A stretch of DNA of 64,000 nucleotides, from assembly GCA_002383485.1 (NCBI GenBank), contig DFYY01000053.1:85617-149616 (forward strand). Reading direction: 5' to 3'. Made by a program: the position numbers and the translations under genes. This document shows, in pieces, positions 52,221 through 60,842 of this stretch; the first letter of the stretch is position 1, and every line of letters begins with the position of its first letter. The stretch comes from Bacteroidales bacterium UBA4070. Its GTDB lineage: Bacteria; Bacteroidota; Bacteroidia; Bacteroidales; VadinHA17. Below the pieces are notes generated by a model. That model did not search any database. It saw only the letters and a program-made list of their open reading frames with translations, and was not told the origin of the DNA.

Positions 52221-55200
52221 TTAAAACTCAACACTCACACCGCCCATATACGTGCGCGGATTGGGATAGTGACCTGCATCAACGTTCATCATCCTGATGC
52301 TGTTGTTGTAGGCACCAACCTCAGGATCATAACCTGAATAATTGGTGAAAGTATAGAGGTTCTGAACCGTAACGTAGAACCTGAGGCTGTTCATCTTCAC
52401 CCTGTTGATCAGCGTTCCGGGAAGCCTGTAACCAAGAGTTATGTTCTGAATGCGGACAAAAGAGCCGTCCTCAACATAACGGTCTGACATAGCCGTGTTG
52501 TTGGTATTGGTGTTGGTGAACCTGGGAAGTGCACCGTCCCTGTTGGTTGCGGTGTAGCGGTCCATTACCGCAGTCGACTGGTTGTAATAGACGTTGTTCA
52601 TCCTCTCCAGCTGCCACTTCATGAAGTTGAAGACCTCGGCGCCGTAGCTTCCCTGCAGGAATATGGAAAGATCCACATTCCGGTATCGGAGGTTGTTGGT
52701 GAAGCCGAAGGTGAAGTCAGGTATCGGGCTTCCGATGAAGGTCAGGTCCTTTGAATCAATTACCTGGTCATCATTCTGATCCTTGTACCTTACATCACCG
52801 AGCCATGTCTCATTCTCAGCCACTGCCGCACCAAACTGCGGGTATGATGCTGCCAGCTCTGCCTCGGTGCGGAAGAGTCCGTCAGTCTCCAGACCCCAGA
52901 ATGTGCCCACTGCATAGCCGGGTACCGTATGGGTGACCAGGTAGTTGTCATAGTATAGCTTCCCGTCAATTGAGGAGGACTCGTTGATCAGCTTGTCAAG
53001 CACGTTTTTGTAGTGGGAAAAGATCACCGAGGTGTTCCACGAGAAGTTGGGCTTCACAATGTTGCGCGTCACAAGACTCAGGTCAATACCGGTATTTGTC
53101 ATCTGACCGACATTGCCTATCGGAGCCTTGAGGTCATTCCATGCATCGCCAATACCCAGCAGTGCAGGACCGGTGCTGAAGAGAAGCATGTTCGAGGTTA
53201 TCTTCTTATAAAGGTCAACCGTCAGGTCAATCCTTCCGTTGATGAACCCGAAGTCAATACCTCCGTTATAGGTGATGACTGATTCCCATCCAAGGTCAGG
53301 GTTGGCAATACCTGCAATAAAATTGGTCGATGCCGTTCCCACCTGGCCGAAGCCTGTAGGACCGGGCCAGAAGTTGACGTTCGATGTATATGGCGGGTTG
53401 GGTGCTCCGCCGGGCAGGTTCTGGTTACCCACGGCACCGGCACCAAGCCTGATCTTCATGTAGTTCATCACATTGGCCCAGTTGGCGGCAAACTTTTCGT
53501 TGGTCACCGTCCAGCCCACGGATGCCCCGGGGAAGAAACCCCATTTCCTGTTGGGTCCGAAGTTGGCCGATCCGTCACCCCTGTAGCTCAGGGAGACCGA
53601 GTAACGTTCATCAAAGGTATAGTTGCCCCTGACAAAATATGACTCCATCGCCCAGTCGCCCTTGCCGCCGGTAAGGTCCCAGGTAAGCTTGTCAGTACCG
53701 CCGGCATTCATGTCTAGGATATTGTTCTGCAGGTCTACCTTCTTGCCGCCCATCTGCTCCCAGTATGAATACTGAGCCTCATGCCCGCCGGTAAATGCCA
53801 GCTTGTGCTTTCCAATAGTCTTGTTGTAGTTCAGATAGTTCCTGACAGCATAATAGTAGGAGTTATTGCGGTTGTCATAAAGCTGGGCCTGCAGTGACCG
53901 CGTGCCTATGTTGGCCTCATACTGGAATGCGATGTTGTTTCTCATCCCGATCTGATATGAAAATTCGTTCCTGAGTGACAGCCCCTCCATGAAGATGATA
54001 TCAGCATATATATTACCGAATATCTGACTCTGAACAGTCCTGTTACCCCTGCTGCTGCTTGTGGCCACAGGGTTGTCAGCTGTGTAGGCGTAACCTCCGA
54101 CAGTATAGTTACCGGCCCAGGTACCGTCAAGGTTCTTAACCGGTATGAGGGGGTTCTGAAGTGTTGACCACCATATTGTACTCTCTGCAGCATCAGCCAG
54201 TGTAACATTCTGAATGCTCCTGGTGATGTTCGAGCTCACCCCTGCCCTCAGCCAGCTCTTGACCTGACTGTCAAGATTGAAGCGGGTGGAGTAGCGTTTG
54301 AAATCGGAACCTATAAGGATACCCTTCTGGTCAAAGTAGCCAGCGGAGAAGTAATAACTGGTGTTATCCTTGCCTCCTGATATGCCAAGCTGGTGATCCG
54401 TTGTGTATCCCTGGCGGAAGATTGCATCCTGCCAGTCAGTACCTTCGCCAAGCAGTGACGGGTCGGCAAACTCCTCGGTGGCGGTGTAACCCGGGCCCAG
54501 CTCAGCGATAACCTCGTTCTGATACGCGGCAAACTCACGGAGATTCATTACATCAAGAGTCCTGTAAACATCCTGTATCCCGTAGGAGGCATCATACGTG
54601 ACCTTGCCGTCACCGGCCTTCCCCTTCTTGGTGGTGATGAGGAGCACACCATTGGCAGCCTGTGACCCGTAGATAGCCTGTGCCGAGGCATCCTTGAGCA
54701 CGTCAATCGATTCAATGTCATTGGGGTTCAGTGTAGCCAGAAAGCTGTTCTGCGTCTGACCGTCCGAGCCTCCAAGTCCGTCATAACCTGTGTTTTCAAC
54801 ATTATTGGAGGTGAAAGGAACACCGTCAATCACTATAAGCGGATCATTGCTGTTGATTGAGGTGATACCTCTTACCCTGACGGAGACACCTCCTCCGGGC
54901 TGTCCGCTGTTGTTCATAACATGAAGGCCGGCAACCTTGCCCTGCAGGGCCTGGTCAATGCCTGTCACAACGAGATCCTTTATCTCCTCCGTCTTTACGG
55001 AGGCGATTGCCGAAGTTACCTCCGACCGCCTTATGGTGCCGTAACCAATCACAACAACAGCATCGACCTCCTCAGCCGACATTGTCATCCTGATACTCAT
55101 CGGTCCGTCCGTGATCGGCACCTCGATTATATCCATCCCTACGAACGTTACCACAAGGGTAGTGGCATCCGAAGGTACCTGAAACGAGAAATTCCCGTTC

Positions 55201-55379
55201 AGATCAGTAGCCGTTCCTATGGTCGTGCCCTTAACCACAACCGAGGCTCCGGGCAGGCCGGCATTGCTGTCATCCAGTACCCTTCCGGTAACGGTTCTCT
55301 GCTGCGCGAAGAGAACTGCAGATGACATTACAGCTGCCAGACAAATAAGAATAGTTTTTCTGAAGAGTTTGTTTTGCAT
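52221..55379 (-). CDS. SusC-like TonB-dependent outer-membrane transporter
   Basis: A 1052-residue transporter. Signal peptide (~1-25), carboxypeptidase-D-like domain (~27-105, VTGRVLDDSNAGLPGASVVV), the TonB-box/plug region (VVIGYGTIRRSEVTSAIASV, ~112-131, then plug to ~240) and a 22-strand barrel ending in a SusC/RagA-type C-terminus (NSIRMMNVDAGHYPNPRTYM, then GGVSVEF). No STN domain is seen at the N-terminus, so regulation by an anti-sigma relay is unlikely. It imports oligosaccharides using TonB energy and heads the large minus-strand PUL. Confidence 0.97.
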   Translation of the reverse strand: MQNKLFRKTILICLAAVMSSAVLFAQQRTVTGRVLDDSNAGLPGASVVVKGTTIGTATDLNGNFSFQVPSDATTLVVTFVGMDIIEVPITDGPMSIRMTMSAEEVDAVVVIGYGTIRRSEVTSAIASVKTEEIKDLVVTGIDQALQGKVAGLHVMNNSGQPGGGVSVRVRGITSINSNDPLIVIDGVPFTSNNVENTGYDGLGGSDGQTQNSFLATLNPNDIESIDVLKDASAQAIYGSQAANGVLLITTKKGKAGDGKVTYDASYGIQDVYRTLDVMNLREFAAYQNEVIAELGPGYTATEEFADPSLLGEGTDWQDAIFRQGYTTDHQLGISGGKDNTSYYFSAGYFDQKGILIGSDFKRYSTRFNLDSQVKSWLRAGVSSNITRSIQNVTLADAAESTIWWSTLQNPLIPVKNLDGTWAGNYTVGGYAYTADNPVATSSSRGNRTVQSQIFGNIYADIIFMEGLSLRNEFSYQIGMRNNIAFQYEANIGTRSLQAQLYDNRNNSYYYAVRNYLNYNKTIGKHKLAFTGGHEAQYSYWEQMGGKKVDLQNNILDMNAGGTDKLTWDLTGGKGDWAMESYFVRGNYTFDERYSVSLSYRGDGSANFGPNRKWGFFPGASVGWTVTNEKFAANWANVMNYMKIRLGAGAVGNQNLPGGAPNPPYTSNVNFWPGPTGFGQVGTASTNFIAGIANPDLGWESVITYNGGIDFGFINGRIDLTVDLYKKITSNMLLFSTGPALLGIGDAWNDLKAPIGNVGQMTNTGIDLSLVTRNIVKPNFSWNTSVIFSHYKNVLDKLINESSSIDGKLYYDNYLVTHTVPGYAVGTFWGLETDGLFRTEAELAASYPQFGAAVAENETWLGDVRYKDQNDDQVIDSKDLTFIGSPIPDFTFGFTNNLRYRNVDLSIFLQGSYGAEVFNFMKWQLERMNNVYYNQSTAVMDRYTATNRDGALPRFTNTNTNNTAMSDRYVEDGSFVRIQNITLGYRLPGTLINRVKMNSLRFYVTVQNLYTFTNYSGYDPEVGAYNNSIRMMNVDAGHYPNPRTYMGGVSVEF

Positions 55380-55506
55380 AGCTGTACAGATTTAGGTTTT
55401 TAAAGTTACACCATCCTGTCAGGGCAGTACTGATACTATTTTGTCTCATTGTTGTGATAATTTGATTAGAACAATAAATAAACAGTCAAAAAGAGGGGTT
55501 CAGAGT

Positions 55507-55647
55507 GTACATTATACACATAGTTAATATATAGGTATTTCGGCATAGCCCTTTATCAGTCTGAAAGGACTCTTCATCTTTTTTTCTTTTACAGTTGATA
55601 ATAAAATATATTTGAGATACCTTTGAATTCTTACATTGTACACTAAG
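55507..55647. repeat. Direct repeat pair in the susC/NUDIX intergenic region
   Basis: GTACATTATACACATAG (55507-55523) and TTACATTGTACACTAAG (55631-55647) share most positions, with the core ACATTrTACAC. They lie 124 bases apart, on opposite sides of the divergent region. They are candidate binding sites for one regulator of both units. Confidence 0.45.
55607..55614 (+). promoter_or_regulatory. Candidate -7 element of the NUDIX-regulator unit
   Basis: TATATTTG, an exact TAnnTTTG match, 63 bases before the NUDIX-regulator start. The downstream inverted repeat (55649-55679) would lie in the leader. Confidence 0.45.
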
Positions 55648-55648
55648 T

Positions 55649-55679
55649 CATTTTATCACTTACAGGGTATAATAAAATG
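55649..55679. promoter_or_regulatory. Candidate operator over the NUDIX-regulator start
   Basis: CATTTTAT (55649-55656) and ATAAAATG (55672-55679) form an eight-base inverted repeat; the second arm contains the ATG itself. This would suit autoregulation. Part of it (ATTTTATCACT) also occurs inverted inside the loop of the hairpin at 47023-47068. Confidence 0.4.
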
Positions 55680-56423
55680 ATATCTCACAAAATCGTTCCC
55701 AACATCTCTGTCGACTGCGTGATCTTTGGTTTCGACTTTGAAAAGCTGAATGTTTTGCTGGTCGAACGCGAGTTGAAGGACGAGAAAAGCGGCGAGATCC
55801 TGATTAAGGACCACACCCTTGCCGGATACCATATCTTCGAGGATGAAGACCTTGACAGTGCCGCTGCCAGGATTCTGAAAGGGCTTACCGGACTTGATAA
55901 CATTTTCCTGGAACAGTTCGGTGCCTTCGGCCAGCTAGACCGTGTCTCATCACCAAAGGACAAGATGTGGCTAGATTATATCAAGAAGGGATTTGCTGAC
56001 CGTATCATAACAGTCGGTTACCTTGCCCTAATAGACAACACCAAGGTGACCCTTACGCTGAAAGACAGGAATGTGGCATGGTTTCCGGTAGCAACAGTGA
56101 AGGACATGGAGATGGCCTTTGACCACAAGTACCTATTCTACACGGCACTGGAAGCGCTCCAGCGCAAAGTGAAGGTAGAACCCATCGCCTTTCAGCTGCT
56201 GCCTGATTACTTCACCATATCACAGTTGCAGAAAGTATACGAAGCAGTGCTGGGAACATCGTTTGACAAGCGTAACTTCAGAAAAAAAGTGGCACAGATG
56301 CACTACGTCATCCCACTGAGGAAGAAACAGCAGGGTGTACCGCACAAACCCGCCCAGTACTACCTCTTCAGCCGGGAGGTGTACGAAAAGACAAGAAAGG
56401 CACGTATCTCATTCATTATTTGA
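55677..56423 (+). CDS. NUDIX-domain transcriptional regulator (NrtR-like)
   Basis: A 248-residue protein. An N-terminal NUDIX-type domain (~7-150) is followed by a C-terminal winged helix (~165-240: LLPDYFTISQLQKVYEAVLG, then FDKRNFRKKVAQM). The canonical NUDIX catalytic box GX5EX7REUXEEXGU is degraded: DLDSAAARILKGLTGLDN replaces the REUXEE core, so hydrolysis is doubtful and ligand sensing more likely. Related Bacteroidota proteins regulate sugar genes such as arabinose use. It is divergent from susC and heads a symporter/phosphorylase unit, so it is a good candidate regulator of both. Confidence 0.88.
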   Translation: MISHKIVPNISVDCVIFGFDFEKLNVLLVERELKDEKSGEILIKDHTLAGYHIFEDEDLDSAAARILKGLTGLDNIFLEQFGAFGQLDRVSSPKDKMWLDYIKKGFADRIITVGYLALIDNTKVTLTLKDRNVAWFPVATVKDMEMAFDHKYLFYTALEALQRKVKVEPIAFQLLPDYFTISQLQKVYEAVLGTSFDKRNFRKKVAQMHYVIPLRKKQQGVPHKPAQYYLFSREVYEKTRKARISFII

Positions 56424-56451
56424 TATATAACCCAAACAACCAACCGCAACC

Positions 56452-58326
56452 ATGAATGTACACTTCATTGACCTGGGCATAGTCATACTGTACCTTGTGG
56501 CCACCATTTTCATAGGCAACTGGGTATCAAAGAGAGCTTCGCGAAATATCCAGTCGTACTTCCTGGGGGGAAACTCCCTGCCGTGGTACTTCCTCGGTAT
56601 CTCAAACGCCTCAGGGATGTTTGATATAGCCGGCACCATGCTGCTTGTCTACTGGCTCTCCGTTTATGGTATGAAAAGCCTCTGGATACCATGGCTCTGG
56701 CCTGTCTTCAACCAGATCTTCCTGATGGTATACCTCTCTGCCTGGCTGAGACGCTCCAACGTAATGACGGGCGCTGAGTGGATCAAGACCCGCTTCGGCG
56801 ACGGGAGGGCCTCAAATCTCTCCCATGTCATCGTGGTGGTCTTCGCCCTGGTCAGCGTGATTGGCTTCCTCTCCTATGGCTTCAAGGGCATTGGCAAATT
56901 CGTGGCAGCATTCCTTCCGCCACTGGTCTCAAACCCTGAATACCTGCTGGCACACCCTCAGATCAATGTCAACCTTTATGCCTTGATACTGATGGCCATA
57001 ACCACCTTCTATGTCGTAAAGGGCGGTATGTTCAGCGTGGTAATCACCGAGGTCATTCAGTACGGAATACTCACTATCGCATCAATTGCGGTGGGCATAA
57101 TCGCCATAAAACAGGTCTCCCCCGATGCCCTCAACTCGGTAATCCCCGAAGGATGGAAGAGCCTGTGGTTCGGGAGGACCACCGGACTCGACTGGCACGC
57201 TATCTCCACAACTGCTTCGCCGAAGCTGCACTCTTTCAATGACTGGATAAAGACTGACGGCTATGAGCTCTTCGGCCTCTTCTTCGTCATGATGCTCTTC
57301 AAGGGGATACTGGTCTCGGCAGCCGGTCCGGCACCCAACTACGACATGCAGCGTGTCCTCGCTACGAAAAACCCGAAAGAGGCCTCCAAGATGAGCTCAC
57401 TGGTGAGCGTGGTGCTTAACCCGACACGCTACTTCATGGTTGCCGGACTCACCATCCTCGCCCTGGTGAACTTTGACAAGCTGTATACCGGTTCACTGAC
57501 CAACCCAGACTTCGAGAGCATCCTGCCTGAGGTGCTGGCGACTTATGTTCCCGTGGGGCTGCTCGGCTTCCTGCTTGCAGGTCTGATAGCCGCCTTCATG
57601 AGCAACTTCGCGGCAACGGTTAACGCTGCCCCCGCCTACCTGGTCAATGACATCTACAAAAGATACATCAATCCCAACGCCAGCGAAAAGACATATGTAC
57701 GTATGAGCTACGCCGCATCCCTGCTCATAGTGGTCGTTGGCATAATTGTAGGATTCCTGGTGACTTCAATAAATGACGTGGTGCTATGGATCACCGCCGC
57801 CCTCTGGGGAGGCTACACCGCCCCTAACTTCCTGAAATGGTACTGGTGGAGATTCAACGGCTACGGGTACTTCTGGGGCATGCTCTCAGGCATCATCGCC
57901 GCACTCTTCCTGCCCGCGCTGAATATCGGGCTGCTGCAGAACTGGCCGCTGACGGAGAACTTCAGCATGAATGCATTCCCTGTTATTTTCCTTATATCAC
58001 TGATAGGCAGCATCCTGGGATCACTCCTGACCAAGAGGGAAGATGACGCCACCCTTAAGAAGTTCTACAGGCAGGTCCGCCCGTGGGGCTTCTGGAAACC
58101 GGTTGAAAAAATGGTTCTTGCAGAGGATCCTTCATTCCAGGCCAACCGCGACTTCTGGAAAGATATGTTCAATATTGCTGTGGGTATCATCTGGCAGATC
58201 TCACTCATGGCCTTCCCGGTATTCCTTGTAATGAGGGAATGGACACAGTTCTACGTAGCCGTGGCGGTGATGATCGTTACCACCATCACCCTGAAATTCA
58301 CATGGTGGGATAAGCTCAAAGACTGA
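56452..58326 (+). CDS. Sodium/solute symporter (SSS family)
   Basis: A 624-residue inner-membrane protein with about fourteen helices. It starts IDLGIVILYLVATIFIGNWV and carries SSS-family landmarks such as SYFLGGNSLPWYFLGISNAS (~40-60), VVKGGMFSVVITEVIQYGIL, and AAFMSNFAATVNAAPAYLVNDIY (~385-405). It should import a sugar or disaccharide with sodium. It starts 28 bases after the regulator gene and is 79 bases upstream of the cellobiose phosphorylase gene, so cellobiose or a similar glucoside, perhaps also the mannobiose for the mannan operon, is a reasonable cargo. The mannan operon lacks its own transporter. Confidence 0.92.
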   Translation: MNVHFIDLGIVILYLVATIFIGNWVSKRASRNIQSYFLGGNSLPWYFLGISNASGMFDIAGTMLLVYWLSVYGMKSLWIPWLWPVFNQIFLMVYLSAWLRRSNVMTGAEWIKTRFGDGRASNLSHVIVVVFALVSVIGFLSYGFKGIGKFVAAFLPPLVSNPEYLLAHPQINVNLYALILMAITTFYVVKGGMFSVVITEVIQYGILTIASIAVGIIAIKQVSPDALNSVIPEGWKSLWFGRTTGLDWHAISTTASPKLHSFNDWIKTDGYELFGLFFVMMLFKGILVSAAGPAPNYDMQRVLATKNPKEASKMSSLVSVVLNPTRYFMVAGLTILALVNFDKLYTGSLTNPDFESILPEVLATYVPVGLLGFLLAGLIAAFMSNFAATVNAAPAYLVNDIYKRYINPNASEKTYVRMSYAASLLIVVVGIIVGFLVTSINDVVLWITAALWGGYTAPNFLKWYWWRFNGYGYFWGMLSGIIAALFLPALNIGLLQNWPLTENFSMNAFPVIFLISLIGSILGSLLTKREDDATLKKFYRQVRPWGFWKPVEKMVLAEDPSFQANRDFWKDMFNIAVGIIWQISLMAFPVFLVMREWTQFYVAVAVMIVTTITLKFTWWDKLKD

Positions 58327-58349
58327 TCATTCAGAAATAATGGCAGAAG

Positions 58350-58371
58350 AGCCCCGGCATGTCCGGGGGCT
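58350..58371 (+). repeat. Intercistronic hairpin before the GH94 gene
   Basis: AGCCCC-GG and CC-GGGGCT pair around a CATGT loop with one bulged G. It is GC-rich and compact, but no T run follows, so it is more likely an mRNA-stability element between the symporter and phosphorylase genes. Confidence 0.6.
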
Positions 58372-58405
58372 GACAGAAGAATAAAACTCCAAGAATTACC
58401 TGACA

Positions 58406-60838
58406 ATGAAATACGGACACTTTGATGATGCAGCAAGGGAATATGTCATCACACAGTACAAAACACCATGGCCCTGGATCAATTACCTGGGCAACAAGGA
58501 CTTCTTCTCGATAATCTCGAACACTGCAGGAGGCTACAGCTTCTACCGCGATGCCCGCCTGCGGCGAATCACCCGCTACAGGTACAACAACGTACCGGCG
58601 GATGACGGCGGCAAGTACTTTTATATCAATGATAACGGATCAGTATGGTCACCGGGATGGAAACCGGTGAAGGCTGAAGTCGAGGACTATTCGTGCCGCC
58701 ACGGCATGGGCTATACGAGGATTGGCTCGGCCAGGGGCAACCTGAGAGCCGACATTCTTTACTTCGTTCCGTTGGGTGACACCTGCGAGGTGCAGCGCGT
58801 TACACTCCGCAACACCGGTGCAATGCCGAAGCATATCAAACTCTTCTCCTTCACGGAGTGGTGCCTCTGGAACGCGCTCGACGACCAGACCAACTTCCAG
58901 CGTAACTTCTCCACCGGCGAGGTGGAGGTGGAGGAGGGTGTCATCTACCACAAGACAGAGTACCGTGAGCGCCGCAACCACTATGCATTCCATTCGGTCA
59001 ACAGCCCTGTGGCAGGCTTCGACACCGACCGCGAGACGTTCCTCGGAATCTATAACGGATTTGACCACCCTGAGACTGTTTTCTCCGGCCGGCCGCGGAA
59101 CAGCATAGCCCACGGATGGTCACCGGTGGCATCGCACTGCCTCGAGACCGTACTGGAACCGGGCGAAGTGAAGGAGTACATCTTCGTTCTGGGATATATC
59201 GAGAACCCTGACAATGAAAAATTCATTGCTCCGAAGGTGATCAACAAGGTCAGGGCCAAGGCAATGATCGGCAGGTATGACACTTCCGAAAAGGTTGATG
59301 CCGCCTTCGCGAAACTGAAGGAATACTGGGACAACCAGCTCTCGGTCATAAGCCTGAGCCACCCTGACCCACGCCTCGAGCGCATGGTCAACACCTGGAA
59401 TCCCTACCAGTGCATGGCAACATACTACTTCTCACGGAGTACCTCCTATTTCGAATCCGGCATTGGCCGGGGGATGGGATTCCGCGACTCCAACCAGGAC
59501 CTTGTGGGATATGTTCAGATGATTGCTCAGCAGTCGCGCGACAGGATCATTGACATTGCCTCGACGCAGCTGAACGACGGCAGCGCATACCACCAGTACC
59601 AGCCTCTGACAAAGAGGGGCAACGCCGAGATTGGCGGCAATTTCAACGATGACCCGCTGTGGCTTATCTTCGGAGTGGCTGCATACCTCAAGGAGACAGG
59701 CGACTGGTCTATCCTTGACGAGGTGGTGCCCTTCAACAACAACCCGGATGATGCGGCAAGCCTCTTCGAGCACCTGCGCCGCTCATTCATGCACGTGGTG
59801 AACCACCTCGGGCCTCACGGCCTGCCGCTCATAGGACGTGCTGACTGGAATGACTGCCTCAACCTGAACTGCTTCTCCTCAAACCCCGATGAGAGCTTCC
59901 AGACCACCGAGAACCAGAAGGGAGGTCAGGCGGAATCGCTCTTCATAGCCGCCATGTTCGTGCTCTACGGGGCTGATTTTGTTACGATAGCCCGCCGCAG
60001 GGGTGAAATACAAATGGCAGATGAGGCCTCAGATCATATTGATGCTATGGTCCGGGCTGTCAATGAACACGGCTGGGACGGCGACTGGTTCCTGAGGGCA
60101 TACGACTTTTACGGACGCAAAGTTGGCAGTCATGAAAACGAGGAGGGTAAGATCTTTATCGAATCACAGGGAATGTGCATCATGGCGGGCATAGGCCTTG
60201 AAGACGGCAGGGCGCTTAAGGCGCTGACGTCAGTCAACAAGCATCTGGCCTGCGAGTACGGCATTATTCTCAACAACCCCGCCTTTACGAAGTACTACCT
60301 GCACCTGGGCGAGATATCAAGCTACCCCGAAGGGTATAAGGAAAACGCAGGCATCTTCTGCCATAACAACCCGTGGATAATCATTGCCGAGACGCTCGCC
60401 GGAAACGGACACAGGGCCTTTGACTACTACAGCAGGATAACACCTTCTTACCTCGAGGAGATAAGTGATCTGCACAAGACGGAGCCATATGTATACTCAC
60501 AGATGATTGCAGGCAAGGATGCCTTCCGTCCCGGTGAGGCTAAGAACAGCTGGCTTACCGGCACCGCATCCTGGTCCTACTATGCTATCACGCAATATAT
60601 CCTGGGCATAAGGCCTGATTATGACGGGCTGCTTGTTGATCCCTGCATACCGCCCGACTGGGGAGGATTCACTGTAAGGCGCAAGTTCAGGGGCGCGGTC
60701 TACAACATCGAGATTATCAATCCTGAACACAAGTCCAAAGGTGTCTGGGAGATCACAGTTGACGGAAAGAAAGTCGATTCGTGCATACTTCCGGTATTCC
60801 CCGAAGGGACTGAACACGATGTTAAAATAACAATGTGA
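58406..60838 (+). CDS. GH94 cellobiose phosphorylase
   Basis: An 810-residue protein that follows known cellobiose phosphorylases from the start (MKYGHFDDAAREYVITQYKT, then PWPWINYLG). The catalytic acid is in MGFRDSNQDL (~357-366). Substrate-site motifs include GRADWNDCLNL (~478) and the late ISSYPEGYKENAGIFCHNNP. It phosphorolyses cellobiose to glucose-1-phosphate and glucose in the cytoplasm; no signal peptide. Together with the adjacent symporter it forms an energy-saving cellobiose route, parallel to the GH130 route for mannobiose. GH9 is four bases downstream. Confidence 0.96.
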   Translation: MKYGHFDDAAREYVITQYKTPWPWINYLGNKDFFSIISNTAGGYSFYRDARLRRITRYRYNNVPADDGGKYFYINDNGSVWSPGWKPVKAEVEDYSCRHGMGYTRIGSARGNLRADILYFVPLGDTCEVQRVTLRNTGAMPKHIKLFSFTEWCLWNALDDQTNFQRNFSTGEVEVEEGVIYHKTEYRERRNHYAFHSVNSPVAGFDTDRETFLGIYNGFDHPETVFSGRPRNSIAHGWSPVASHCLETVLEPGEVKEYIFVLGYIENPDNEKFIAPKVINKVRAKAMIGRYDTSEKVDAAFAKLKEYWDNQLSVISLSHPDPRLERMVNTWNPYQCMATYYFSRSTSYFESGIGRGMGFRDSNQDLVGYVQMIAQQSRDRIIDIASTQLNDGSAYHQYQPLTKRGNAEIGGNFNDDPLWLIFGVAAYLKETGDWSILDEVVPFNNNPDDAASLFEHLRRSFMHVVNHLGPHGLPLIGRADWNDCLNLNCFSSNPDESFQTTENQKGGQAESLFIAAMFVLYGADFVTIARRRGEIQMADEASDHIDAMVRAVNEHGWDGDWFLRAYDFYGRKVGSHENEEGKIFIESQGMCIMAGIGLEDGRALKALTSVNKHLACEYGIILNNPAFTKYYLHLGEISSYPEGYKENAGIFCHNNPWIIIAETLAGNGHRAFDYYSRITPSYLEEISDLHKTEPYVYSQMIAGKDAFRPGEAKNSWLTGTASWSYYAITQYILGIRPDYDGLLVDPCIPPDWGGFTVRRKFRGAVYNIEIINPEHKSKGVWEITVDGKKVDSCILPVFPEGTEHDVKITM

Positions 60839-60842
60839 TATC

